IMG/VR virus record: IMGVR_UViG_3300032401_000072
Location: 1-26,433 of that record
Source: a virus
Strand: one strand, 5' to 3'
DNA: 26,433 nt
The notes under the pieces were generated by a model. It saw only the letters and a program-made list of their open reading frames with translations, ran no database searches and had not been told where the DNA came from. Below are positions 15,111-22,295 of the stretch, in pieces. Numbering within the stretch: position 1 is the stretch's first letter; each line of letters starts with the position of its first letter. The position numbers were made by a program, and so were the translations under genes.

Positions 15111-17519
15111 TTAAAATGTTGCAAGTACTCGAGCACTACCTGGAGCTGGTGATGTTGCTTCGGTAATCTTAGCAACCTTCATTCTTTCCATATCCTTATA
15201 CATCTGGAGAAGTTCTTCCATTGTTTTTCCGGTCGATGTTGATGTAGTATTGAGTCGTTCTAGAAGAACTATCATCGCTGCGGTTGGGTCACTCTTACCA
15301 GTGGCTGATGTTGCTGCTGCAGCGGCTGTACCAGGTTTGATTCCTTCTCCAGGTACTCTTTCAGTTAGTGGTGGTTGCCCTCTCTGGGCTCTCCTTGCGT
15401 TAATATCAGCAAGAGTTATACTTGCAGTTGCTTCAGGTGCCTCACTAGCTAACATTTCTGATAACTTATCTGCCCCACCCGACTTTTTCATGACATAATC
15501 CGTTGCAAAGTAGGCAGCAGCTCCAGTTGCAGCAAGTACGGTGGCGGTACCAAGAAGTCCTATACCTGCGGCTCCAGCGGCGGCAGTACCTGCACCTCCA
15601 CCAGCAGCCGCACCTGTAGTAGCTACTCCCTCCAAAATACCACCAGCAACTGAGACGCCTGCCCTTTTTAGTAATGTGGTTGCTAAAGCACCAAGTCCCT
15701 TTTCAAATATGGTACCAAGAAACTTTGTTGCTATAAGTCCACCTGCACCAATCAGAATTCCTGCCAATCCATTACCCTTCAGCCAACCAAAAATTGCACC
15801 AAGTGTAGCACCCATCTCCCCAATTCTATTGAATATACCTTTAGTGGTACCATCAATATTACTGAGGCTTTGTACAGACTGCTCACTCTTCTTTCCTCCT
15901 CCTGATATAGTTGCTTCTGTTGCGACATCCTCAAAGAATTTTCGGTCTGCTGTTGGCATTTTTTCAAGAGCCTTATCTAGAAACACTTGATTCTGGTCTG
16001 CTGCAACATCACCTCGTTTACTCGCTTCGGCGATTTGTTCCTTGATTGCCCTTCCAGCGTTTGCTTGCAGTTCAATAAAGCGCGCTTTATCTGTGTCAGA
16101 CATTGCACCTGGTGCTTTTCGTCCAAGTCGTTGTATTTCGGCAACTTGTCCGGGTGGTAACCCAGCCCTAGCTGCAATTAGAGCCAACATTTGAGCAGAC
16201 TTCATTCTTGAAACAGGCGTCGTTTGTGCACGCATTTTCTCGAAATTCACAGCAAGCTCACGGGCTTTCTGAGATGAAAGACCAATCATTACAAATTCCT
16301 CTTGTCTTGCTTTTATGCTAGCCAGCACCTGTTCTCGGTCTTTTTCTGTTACCTTTGACATTGCTTCCCGGAACTCTGAATCTTCAAGTAGTTGTTCATC
16401 AAGTTCAATAATTCGTTCTGGCAACATATTGGTAACATGTGAGAGACGTTCGACTCCCTTCAGATAACTTGAGGATTCTGTTTTTAATTCACCAACTGTT
16501 TTTGTGTGTGATGATGTTTGTTGCTGTAATTTAAAAGCGGCCGCTGCCAGTTTTCCACTAAGGATTGGATCACTACCTGCCATTTTGAATGTCTGTTCTT
16601 GAAGATCATTCAGTGTCATTGCATACGCTTCAGCACCTTCCTTAACAGCAAGAACAGAATCTTTTTGTGTCTGCATTATTTCCTGCAGATCCTTAACTTG
16701 TATTAGAAGTCTTGCTGATGCTTCATAAAATGGCTGCACACCAGATTTTTGGTAGAACTTAGCTGATTCAACAAGCTGTTCACCAGCTTTTCTGAATCCA
16801 TCAATCAGCGTCTTTGTGAACAATGCTGACATGCCTTTTGCTATCTTTGCAGCACCGCCACCCTTTTCAAATGAATCTGCTATTGATCCTGGTAAACCAC
16901 CTGCTGATTTCATTCCTTCTAGCATACCGTCATGCACAGCTGTCGCTGCGGACTTCATATCGGTGGCAATGTCATCCATGGTCTTACGGATTTTCTTTCC
17001 TTGCGTTTCAAGGCCAGCACTTTGACTTTGAAAAGCCTGAGAAAGTCGAATTACTTGGTCTTCAGTTAGTTTTCCGCCCTTTTCTAGCTGTGTAAATATT
17101 ACTTCAAGATCCTCTCCAACATGAATTACATCTCTTAGATTAGCCCCAACATCCTGGTATGACTTTACAAGTTGTCTTAGCATTTGTTCTTGCTGACCGA
17201 CGTTTGTGTCAACCTCTTTAAATGAATCTATAAGTATGTCTGTTTGACCTGCAAGAGCATTCAAAGCTTGCGTGTACTTAGCCGTACCACGAGCTGTCTT
17301 TTCAAATTTGTCACCAGTTAACTGTAGAGAGTCAGCGAGTTCGTCGAGATGTTTGTTGATCTTGTTTGTTTTGAACGAGTTGGCTGTTGCCGATAGGTGA
17401 TGCTGAATAGCACCAATAGTCGTATCTGCATCATGAAGGGTATCAGTCAAAAGTCTTGTATTTGATCTAATCTCGCGCGACAGCGTTGCCAATTCAGTTG
17501 CTGATATTGTATTTGCCAT
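15111..17519 (-). CDS. Tape-measure-like virion protein
   Basis: The protein has 802 residues. The N-terminal 230 residues are helical and charged, with coiled-coil character (RSNTRLLTDTLHDADTT; TQALNALAGQTDILIDSFKEV). A helical middle follows. Around residues 570-680 are Gly/Ala-rich hydrophobic segments (LAGILIGAGGLIATKFLG; AAAGAAGIGLLGTATVLAA) that could cross a membrane, then a Pro/Ala/Thr-rich C-terminus. This layout is usual for tail tape-measure proteins, which set tail length and are ejected with the DNA; T4 gp29 (590) is the analogue. The divergent neighbour is the gp26/gp51-type tail-assembly pair, as expected for tape-measure genes. It has a perfect late octamer 23 bases before the ATG. 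The sequence itself carries no diagnostic motif, so another ejected virion protein is possible. Confidence 0.65.
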   Translation of the reverse strand: MANTISATELATLSREIRSNTRLLTDTLHDADTTIGAIQHHLSATANSFKTNKINKHLDELADSLQLTGDKFEKTARGTAKYTQALNALAGQTDILIDSFKEVDTNVGQQEQMLRQLVKSYQDVGANLRDVIHVGEDLEVIFTQLEKGGKLTEDQVIRLSQAFQSQSAGLETQGKKIRKTMDDIATDMKSAATAVHDGMLEGMKSAGGLPGSIADSFEKGGGAAKIAKGMSALFTKTLIDGFRKAGEQLVESAKFYQKSGVQPFYEASARLLIQVKDLQEIMQTQKDSVLAVKEGAEAYAMTLNDLQEQTFKMAGSDPILSGKLAAAAFKLQQQTSSHTKTVGELKTESSSYLKGVERLSHVTNMLPERIIELDEQLLEDSEFREAMSKVTEKDREQVLASIKARQEEFVMIGLSSQKARELAVNFEKMRAQTTPVSRMKSAQMLALIAARAGLPPGQVAEIQRLGRKAPGAMSDTDKARFIELQANAGRAIKEQIAEASKRGDVAADQNQVFLDKALEKMPTADRKFFEDVATEATISGGGKKSEQSVQSLSNIDGTTKGIFNRIGEMGATLGAIFGWLKGNGLAGILIGAGGLIATKFLGTIFEKGLGALATTLLKRAGVSVAGGILEGVATTGAAAGGGAGTAAAGAAGIGLLGTATVLAATGAAAYFATDYVMKKSGGADKLSEMLASEAPEATASITLADINARRAQRGQPPLTERVPGEGIKPGTAAAAATSATGKSDPTAAMIVLLERLNTTSTSTGKTMEELLQMYKDMERMKVAKITEATSPAPGSARVLATF

Positions 17520-17541
17520 GGTTTCAGTCCTCTACTGAGGT

Positions 17542-17549
17542 TATTTATA
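17542..17549 (-). promoter_or_regulatory. T4-type late promoter before tape-measure-like gene
   Basis: The leftward strand reads TATAAATA, a perfect late consensus. RNA would start near 17536, with a 17-base leader. The rightward promoter for gp26 lies back to back with it in the same 116-base gap. Confidence 0.78.
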
Positions 17550-17580
17550 ACATGTGGCGTTAACGGAGAAAGTGGGTATT

Positions 17581-17609
17581 CTGCCAATAGAGACAACGTG
17601 ATATATAAT
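17581..17609 (+). promoter_or_regulatory. Possible sigma70-like promoter before gp26
   Basis: CTGCCA (17581-17586, four of six consensus bases), a 17-base spacer and a perfect TATAAT (17604-17609) precede the gp26 start by 26 bases. No late octamer is seen on this strand, odd for a tail-assembly gene. Confidence 0.45.
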
Positions 17610-17635
17610 TTTACATGTACGTAAATGAGGACATT

Positions 17636-18430
17636 ATGGAAACAACAGTAAAATCAAATCCACTTCTAGAAAACCTTCGACTTCCCGGTGAAACAGTTCG
17701 ACTCCCGTCTGGTGGGATGTTTTATAAGAATGGAGAACTAGCATCACATGTAAACAACGGTGAGATTCATGTGTATCCAATGAACACATATGAAGAGATT
17801 CTGATGAAAAGTCCAGATAAACTTCTCAATGGTGATGCGGTTCAGGAAGTGTTTACAAGATGTATTCCCGATATCCTAAAACCTTTAGATTTATTTGCAC
17901 GTGATGTTGACTATTTGATTCTCGTACTTAGACGAGTAACATATGGAAATACTGTTGATATTCCATATACCCATAACTGTGATAGTATTTCTCACACCTA
18001 TGTAGTAGATATTTCGCCGTTTATTCAACAGGCGAAAATTATTGATCCTACGACACTATCAACAAACTATCAATTAACACTTCCTAATCAACAAGTGGTT
18101 GAGATAATTCCTGTTAGGTTTGGTCAAACAATTAAGATGTTGCAGGAAGGAAGTGTGCAAAGAATACAGGATCTAACTGATGATGATATTAAGAATCAGT
18201 TCTATGATTCTTTAGTTAGTGTAATATCTGCTGTAGATGGCTGCACAGATCCAAAAATGATCCGTGAGTGGATTGAACAAATTAGTGCAGGTTGGTCCCG
18301 TCAAATCCAGACTGCCATGGAAAGGAATAGTAACTGGGGTCCTGAAACAGTGTCGACTGTAATATGTAAAACTTGTCAAAAACCACTAGAACTCGATTTA
18401 TCGTTAAACCCGATAACTTTTTTCTCCTAA
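17636..18430 (+). CDS. Baseplate hub / tail assembly protein (T4 gp26-like)
   Basis: The protein has 264 residues from ATG 17636. I prefer this start because TGAGGA lies 4 bases before it; an ATG 21 bases earlier has no site. Near the N-terminus is LPSGGMFYKNGEL (residues 24-36) and then the MNTYEEILMKSPDKLLNGDAV stretch (42-62, read in parts), a pattern typical of the T4 baseplate protein family that contains gp26. Near the C-terminus, CKTCQKPLEL looks like half of a zinc knuckle, followed by LNPITFFS and the stop. In T4, gp26 takes part in assembling the baseplate hub. The final Phe-Phe codons form a slippery heptamer followed by a hairpin, and the -1 frame continues as a gp51-like domain. 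The gene diverges from the tape-measure-like gene. Confidence 0.82.
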   Translation: METTVKSNPLLENLRLPGETVRLPSGGMFYKNGELASHVNNGEIHVYPMNTYEEILMKSPDKLLNGDAVQEVFTRCIPDILKPLDLFARDVDYLILVLRRVTYGNTVDIPYTHNCDSISHTYVVDISPFIQQAKIIDPTTLSTNYQLTLPNQQVVEIIPVRFGQTIKMLQEGSVQRIQDLTDDDIKNQFYDSLVSVISAVDGCTDPKMIREWIEQISAGWSRQIQTAMERNSNWGPETVSTVICKTCQKPLELDLSLNPITFFS

Positions 18431-18458
18431 CTCTCAGGTATCGGGCTCCGTCTGAGAG
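18418..18458 (+). promoter_or_regulatory. Programmed -1 ribosomal frameshift signal
   Basis: In the gp26 frame the codons ACT TTT TTC contain the slippery heptamer T-TTT-TTC (18418-18424). Six bases later, after the gp26 stop TAA, CTCTCAG (18431-18437) pairs perfectly with CTGAGAG (18452-18458). The 14-base loop can form an inner CGG/CCG stem. Slippery site, 6-base spacer and stem-loop match the layout of known -1 signals in phage tail genes. The -1 frame is open for another 76 codons. Confidence 0.82.
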
Positions 18459-18654
18459 AGCTGCCTATATTGCCCGGCTACAAGCTGAAGCTGGTATCTT
18501 GATCGATAGTGTAATATCTCTCGTGTACTTTATGCGTGGTGCAATATCATACCACGAAATGATGACATTATCTAGAAAGGAACGAGATCGGATTTCAGAC
18601 TTTATTAAGGAAAGATTGGAACAAGAAAAGGATAAGCCTAATCCAATATACTAA
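18424..18654 (+). CDS. gp51-like C-terminal extension made by -1 frameshift from gp26
   Basis: This is the -1 frame entered at the slippery site, adding 76 residues to the first 263 of gp26 (fusion about 339 residues). It is helical and contains RAPSERAAYIARLQAEAG, VISLVYFMRGAISYHEMM and RKERDRISDFIKERLEQE. A small domain of this type (hydrophobic 'LVY', then Gly/aromatic, then basic helix) follows gp26 in relatives of T4, where it is called gp51 or hub assembly catalyst; this match is from memory. Only a TTG codon (18373), without ribosome site, could start it independently; its first ATG lies in the middle of the domain. So frameshifting is the best explanation for its expression. The stop overlaps that of the convergent helicase gene by three bases. 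Confidence 0.75.
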   Translation, partial: LLTLRYRAPSERAAYIARLQAEAGILIDSVISLVYFMRGAISYHEMMTLSRKERDRISDFIKERLEQEKDKPNPIY

Positions 18655-20237
18655 ACTTCAGTGTATGCTTGCTTCCACCATTTTGGAATCATGTGACTGG
18701 CTTTACTATATAAATAGCTCCAACTTGAATCAAGAATGTACACGTGCCCCCAATCTTCTTTTGATCTGACAATACGTCCACCACCCTGAATCATATCAAC
18801 AAGTGCTTGTCTTTGATACCATTCACCTGATAGTTCCATTCGTGCTTTAATCCATTGGTCCCCAAGGAATCCATATGGTACCTTGACGAAGATTGCGAAT
18901 CTTGCGAGATCGTTGACAAGATCGAGACCTTCTGTTATACTTGGTGAGATTAGCACTCCTGGTTTACTTGAGTGTTTGAAGTCGTCGATAACATCTCGAC
19001 GGTCTCTACGTTGTTCTGATGGGTTATGTTCAAAGATCACATGAGGAACAGAGTTTGATAGTTCATCTATTAACCATTGTGCAATTGCGAAACTTCCTGT
19101 ATGAATAATTCCTGAAACGTCGTTATGTAATTCAAGTAGTCCCTTAATCGTTCCAATCATCGCCTTCCTGTTTGCTTGATTCTGTGGATCTTTCCAGTTG
19201 ACATTCATTCTCATAGATGGCATGAAGTAAACAGGTCGGTTCTCAACAGGAAATTCCGATGGTAGTGAAAGGAACGCTGCTTCATCTTGTGATATTCCAA
19301 GATCGTTACAGAATCCCTTGTAATTGAGGATTGTTGAAGACATGAACAGAAATTTATCAGCCATTGGTTCAAGAATCTTGTAGAAGTTTGTTGAAGCAAA
19401 GAGGTACTTAAACTTGATCATTGTTTTATCGTGAACAAGTGTGTATATTTGTTTAACATCGTCAATTCGCTCATTCATCACTGTTCGTACAAGTTTTTCA
19501 TGTTCTTGAAGTGATGCAAGTTCCTTGAGTTTGTTGAGTTCAACAGATGTAGTTTGTCTACTTGAAGGTGAGTCAATAATATACGAACATTCATCAACAA
19601 GTTCTGTAAGTTTAATCTCAACGGCTGGGTGATATACATCGTTAAGCCATTTGTGTGTGTGATCTAGAGTTTCGAGAACTTTCCACTTAACACCCATTCG
19701 TTCTGCACGCTTTGCCGTAATCTGTAGTGCGTTTAGTTCTGTTAACTGCTGTTCTGTATTATGACATTCATCAAGAATCATTAGTGGACGTCTTTTGAAC
19801 ATATTCGTGTAGTTGAAGCACAAAAGAGCCATCGTATAATTGAGAACAACGTGAGGAACGTTCTTTGCCCTCCCCTTTGCCATCACAAACGGACACGATT
19901 CACATTCGGGCTTTATTAGACTGCCAATATCACAAGTTGTATTGCGTTGTGAGCACGTGTAGTTGTTCTTTCCGTAGAAAGCAAACACACGTTCTTCGGG
20001 AAATGTATTTTCGTATTGTTCTTGTAGAACTTTTTGGGGAGTTAGAATGAACGACTTTCTGAAGTCGTCGGACTGAATGGAGTTACCATATGTCACACCT
20101 AGGTGGCTTTTGCCACCACCAACAGGTATCTCAAGAATCAGGTATCTTGCTGTTTGTTTTTCTAGCCACTCAAGTGCACGAAGTTGTGTTTCACGTGGAG
20201 GACTATTTGAATGAGACCAATGTTGTAAAATGTCCAT
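18651..20237 (-). CDS. DinG/XPD-like superfamily 2 DNA helicase with iron-sulfur cluster
   Basis: The protein has 528 residues from ATG 20237; a GTG two codons earlier is also possible. Motif I is VGGGKS at 39-44 and motif II is DECH at 156-159. Four cysteines between them (Cys95, Cys102, Cys112, Cys115) match the 4Fe-4S domain of XPD/DinG helicases. SSTILN near 300, ITEGLDL near 425 and MIQGGGRIVRS near 480 are later helicase motifs. Such enzymes unwind DNA 5' to 3' and act on damaged, branched or RNA-containing structures; here a role in phage DNA replication or recombination is likely. It has a consensus host-type promoter, so it is probably an early gene, unlike the neighbouring late genes. 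It converges with gp26/gp51 with overlapping stop codons. Confidence 0.88.
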   Translation of the reverse strand: MDILQHWSHSNSPPRETQLRALEWLEKQTARYLILEIPVGGGKSHLGVTYGNSIQSDDFRKSFILTPQKVLQEQYENTFPEERVFAFYGKNNYTCSQRNTTCDIGSLIKPECESCPFVMAKGRAKNVPHVVLNYTMALLCFNYTNMFKRRPLMILDECHNTEQQLTELNALQITAKRAERMGVKWKVLETLDHTHKWLNDVYHPAVEIKLTELVDECSYIIDSPSSRQTTSVELNKLKELASLQEHEKLVRTVMNERIDDVKQIYTLVHDKTMIKFKYLFASTNFYKILEPMADKFLFMSSTILNYKGFCNDLGISQDEAAFLSLPSEFPVENRPVYFMPSMRMNVNWKDPQNQANRKAMIGTIKGLLELHNDVSGIIHTGSFAIAQWLIDELSNSVPHVIFEHNPSEQRRDRRDVIDDFKHSSKPGVLISPSITEGLDLVNDLARFAIFVKVPYGFLGDQWIKARMELSGEWYQRQALVDMIQGGGRIVRSKEDWGHVYILDSSWSYLYSKASHMIPKWWKQAYTEV

Positions 20238-20261
20238 ATTCACTCTTAGATTTAATTAAAC

Positions 20262-20291
20262 ATTATACACAGGCTTTTAATTGGATGTCAA
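20262..20291 (-). promoter_or_regulatory. Consensus sigma70-type early promoter for DinG-like helicase
   Basis: On the leftward strand TTGACA (20291-20286) and TATAAT (20267-20262) are both perfect, with an 18-base spacer. The helicase ATG lies 24 bases further on. This is the strongest host-type promoter that I see in the window. Confidence 0.82.
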
Positions 20292-20299
20292 GATAAATA
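20292..20299 (+). promoter_or_regulatory. Possible late promoter for nucleotidyltransferase gene
   Basis: GATAAATA on the rightward strand abuts the -35 box of the divergent helicase promoter. It lies only 15 bases before the ATG, so RNA would start within the ribosome site AGAAGGAG. The match is good but the spacing is tight. Confidence 0.45.
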
Positions 20300-20314
20300 A
20301 AGAAGGAGAATAAT

Positions 20315-21046
20315 ATGTTGACTTTCAAACAATACCTACTCGAGGAAGTTAAGAAGAGTAAGGAAATCAATTTTGAGTATCATGCTGAGCTAAATCCAGA
20401 AATTTGGAAAGGCGACAAACTCCGTCCAGAAGTGCGAAAGAAAGCACTTGAAATAGCGAAAGAGTTTCTCAATTCGTTCCCAACAAAGCTCAAGGTCATC
20501 GACATTTACATTCCTGGAAGTCTTGCAAACTACAACTGGACAAAGAAGTCCGACTTCGATCTCCACATAATTATTGATCCTGTTTCCTGTCGTGGTATTA
20601 ATGTTGACGATTATTTCAAAGCAAAGGGAGCTGAGTGGAAGACTAAGCACAATATTTCAATTCGTGGGTTTAAAGTTGAGGTGTTTATTGAGCCAAAAGG
20701 AACAACACATGAGTCTAGTGCTGAATATAGCATTGAGAGTGATAAGTGGATCAAAAAACCCAAACACATCAAAGATTTAGAAATTGATGAAGATGAAATT
20801 GAGAAAACCGTAAGGAATTTGCAGAAAAAAATACGGATTTTGCTTTCCAAAAATGCAAATCCCAAGGAGATAGAGAAATTAAAGGAAAAAATTAGGGTTA
20901 TGCGGGAACGCGGCCTATATCGAACAAAAAAAGGCGAGTTTTCCGTTGGAAACCTCGCCTTTAAAGCACTGAGAAGTAAAGGTGATCTTGACCGTCTTAC
21001 ACGCGCGAAACGATCAAGAGAAGATGAAAAACTGTCTTTGGATTAG
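20315..21046 (+). CDS. Nucleotidyltransferase with capsid-targeting-like N-terminus
   Basis: The protein has 243 residues. IPGSLANYNW (66-75) followed by SDFDLHIIID (79-88) gives the Gly-Ser loop and the Asp80/Asp82 metal ligands of the polymerase-beta-type nucleotidyltransferase fold. FKVEVFIE (119-126) supplies the third acidic residue, Glu122, so the catalytic triad looks complete. Then come a YSIESDKWIKKP segment and a basic helical C-terminus. Similar proteins are common in T4-type phages of marine and soil bacteria, substrate unknown. The N-terminus MLTFKQYLLEE matches, position by position and conservatively, the leader MKTYQEFIAEA that directs T4 internal proteins into the head. A strong AAGGAG precedes the ATG. 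The C-terminal codons contain the terminator of the convergent gene. It ends 2 bases before that gene's stop. Confidence 0.75.
   Translation: MLTFKQYLLEEVKKSKEINFEYHAELNPEIWKGDKLRPEVRKKALEIAKEFLNSFPTKLKVIDIYIPGSLANYNWTKKSDFDLHIIIDPVSCRGINVDDYFKAKGAEWKTKHNISIRGFKVEVFIEPKGTTHESSAEYSIESDKWIKKPKHIKDLEIDEDEIEKTVRNLQKKIRILLSKNANPKEIEKLKEKIRVMRERGLYRTKKGEFSVGNLAFKALRSKGDLDRLTRAKRSREDEKLSLD
20930..20962 (-). terminator. Intrinsic terminator of membrane-protein gene, inside convergent CDS
   Basis: On the leftward strand AAAGGCGAG pairs with CTCGCCTTT. An inner TTTCC/GGAAA stem adds five pairs after one mismatch, with a 3-base loop, and seven T follow. That is a strong terminator for leftward RNA. It lies about 87 bases past the stop of the gene at 21049 and within codons 206-216 of the nucleotidyltransferase gene. 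Confidence 0.8.
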
Positions 21047-21048
21047 TT

Positions 21049-21537
21049 CTAGTATCCTAGTTGGAAGATCATAATTCTGTTGATACGTTCGCGACGTACC
21101 TCATTCCAAATATCGTCAATATAGTTAATCGTACAATGTCCGTAGCCAACTTCACCAGGACTGTTTGTCCACAATCCAATTATCCTTAACAGTCTGATGA
21201 TGAAAGCACCAGGTAAAAATCCTGTGATGAATACATACAAAACAGCAAAAACTTGCAATAACATGTCAAGTATTAATGTTATTGCAACAATTGATATCAG
21301 AACCTTGATGAAATCCATCAGTCCGGAGCTTTTGTCTTCGTTACTTTTGGACATCTCGTGACCAATCCACCATCCGACTCCGTAGCAAAGAAGGCTATCA
21401 GGATTATTGCGCACCCATCGAAAAAGTTTATTTGTTAAACGAAACGAACTGTGAAATGATCCTTGACAATCATTTTCGTTCCAATTCCACAATGTGCTGT
21501 GAACTGCTAGAATAGGCTTAAGTAAGAATTTCATCAT
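21049..21537 (-). CDS. Membrane protein of unknown function
   Basis: The protein has 162 residues from ATG 21537 (the next codon is also ATG; TTGGAGACA supplies the ribosome site and excludes the upstream TTG). Residues about 74-108 are strongly hydrophobic (MDFIKVLISIVAITLILDM; VFAVLYVFITGFLPGAF), and AFIIRLLRIIGLW follows, so two or three membrane segments are likely. The N-terminal 70 residues contain GWWIGHEMSK and are not obviously a signal peptide; the C-terminal 35 residues are polar. I do not recognise the family. It lies between two strong terminators, so it is a single-gene unit. Its size and topology would allow a holin or superinfection-exclusion role, but nothing shows this. Confidence 0.6.
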   Translation of the reverse strand: MMKFLLKPILAVHSTLWNWNENDCQGSFHSSFRLTNKLFRWVRNNPDSLLCYGVGWWIGHEMSKSNEDKSSGLMDFIKVLISIVAITLILDMLLQVFAVLYVFITGFLPGAFIIRLLRIIGLWTNSPGEVGYGHCTINYIDDIWNEVRRERINRIMIFQLGY

Positions 21538-21565
21538 TGTCTCCAATGAATTTTTAAGATGACAA

Positions 21566-21594
21566 ATTATCTCCTAAAATAAAAAGAGGATCAA
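21566..21594 (-). promoter_or_regulatory. Possible sigma70-like promoter for membrane protein
   Basis: On the leftward strand TTGATC (21594-21589), a 17-base spacer and GATAAT (21571-21566) lie 29 bases before the start. The -35 box is the same TTGATC as at the HNH promoter and is part of the terminator stem at 21584-21614. Confidence 0.45.
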
Positions 21595-21614
21595 CGAATA
21601 CCGTTGATCCTCTT
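21584..21614 (-). terminator. Intrinsic terminator after acidic late protein gene
   Basis: On the leftward strand AAGAGGATCAACG pairs perfectly over 13 bases with CGTTGATCCTCTT around a 5-base loop, followed by TTTATTTT. It begins 22 bases after the stop of the gene at 21636. Confidence 0.88.
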
Positions 21615-21635
21615 CAATTGTATTATAGATCTGTA

Positions 21636-22268
21636 TTAGTAACTACGCATCCTTGAAACCCGTGGATTTGAGGAACCACACGACTCCATATCTTCCATTC
21701 CAGGACGTGGCATTTTGCCGGTTTCACCACCGAACTCATCTTCATTGGTTTCGCCACTCTCATCTTCACTGGTTGAAAAATCAAACTCATCACCGCTTTC
21801 GTCATCGAGTTCACCATCTTCGGTTTCTGAATCACAACAACCTTCGATAATGTCTTCATAATCATCCATTGTTAGATCGGCAGTACCACGTTCCATTGCG
21901 AGATCCAACATGTTATCAACAGCCTTGTGAAGTGCAATATCATCAGGAGCTTCTTCTTTTGCCCATTCCATCATACGAATAACGAGCGGAACATCCATAG
22001 ATACAATATCTTCACCCTCGAGACCTTCTCCGCCTTCCATGTCGTCAGCCTCGCCGCTCTCCATATCACCGAAGTCCTGGTAATCACCATATGACTCTTC
22101 GTCACCATATGTGTTCATTTCAGGATTGTATGGACCATCTGTTGTATCTGGTCCAGGCATTGAACGTGTACCACCCATCATGTAATCGTTTTCACGAACG
22201 TTACGTTTGCGACTTTTTGCGAGGGCTTCGCTTTTTGACATTCCGAACAATTCTTGTAGTAAAGACAT
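21636..22268 (-). CDS. Acidic late protein, probably virion or core associated
   Basis: The protein has 210 residues and is very acidic, with Asp/Glu/Gly-rich stretches at about 45-85 and 145-190. Between them, residues about 87-140 form a helical domain (VPLVIRMMEWAKEEAPDD, then LTMDDYEDIIEG). Domains like this, ending in 'LTMDDY..I', recur in T4-type phages without known function; this is from memory. The N-terminus MSLLQELFGMSKSEA recalls the targeting leader of T4 Alt (MELITELFDE), though no clear L-x-E site follows. The C-terminus is basic and ends MRSY. A late octamer lies 29 bases before the ATG, inside the 3' end of the RuvC-like gene, and AAGGAG lies just before it. A strong terminator follows, making it a single-gene late unit. 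Confidence 0.65.
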   Translation of the reverse strand: MSLLQELFGMSKSEALAKSRKRNVRENDYMMGGTRSMPGPDTTDGPYNPEMNTYGDEESYGDYQDFGDMESGEADDMEGGEGLEGEDIVSMDVPLVIRMMEWAKEEAPDDIALHKAVDNMLDLAMERGTADLTMDDYEDIIEGCCDSETEDGELDDESGDEFDFSTSEDESGETNEDEFGGETGKMPRPGMEDMESCGSSNPRVSRMRSY

Positions 22269-22295
22269 TTAGGGATCTCCTTGAATCTGATATGG

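Noticed and set aside
15541-15990. 149-codon rightward frame opposite the tape-measure-like gene
   Set aside because: It is Pro/Ala low-complexity sequence mirroring the Gly/Ala-rich coding strand, without promoter or ribosome site.
18373-18654. gp51-like frame as an independent gene starting at TTG 18373
   Set aside because: The start is a TTG without ribosome site inside gp26, and the first ATG lies in the middle of the conserved part. The frameshift signal explains the frame better.
18709-18716. Perfect TATAAATA on the rightward strand inside the helicase gene
   Set aside because: It would make antisense RNA to the helicase, but about three such 8-mers are expected by chance over both strands at this base composition, it encodes part of the helicase (Tyr-Leu-Tyr), and no rightward gene follows for 1.6 kb.
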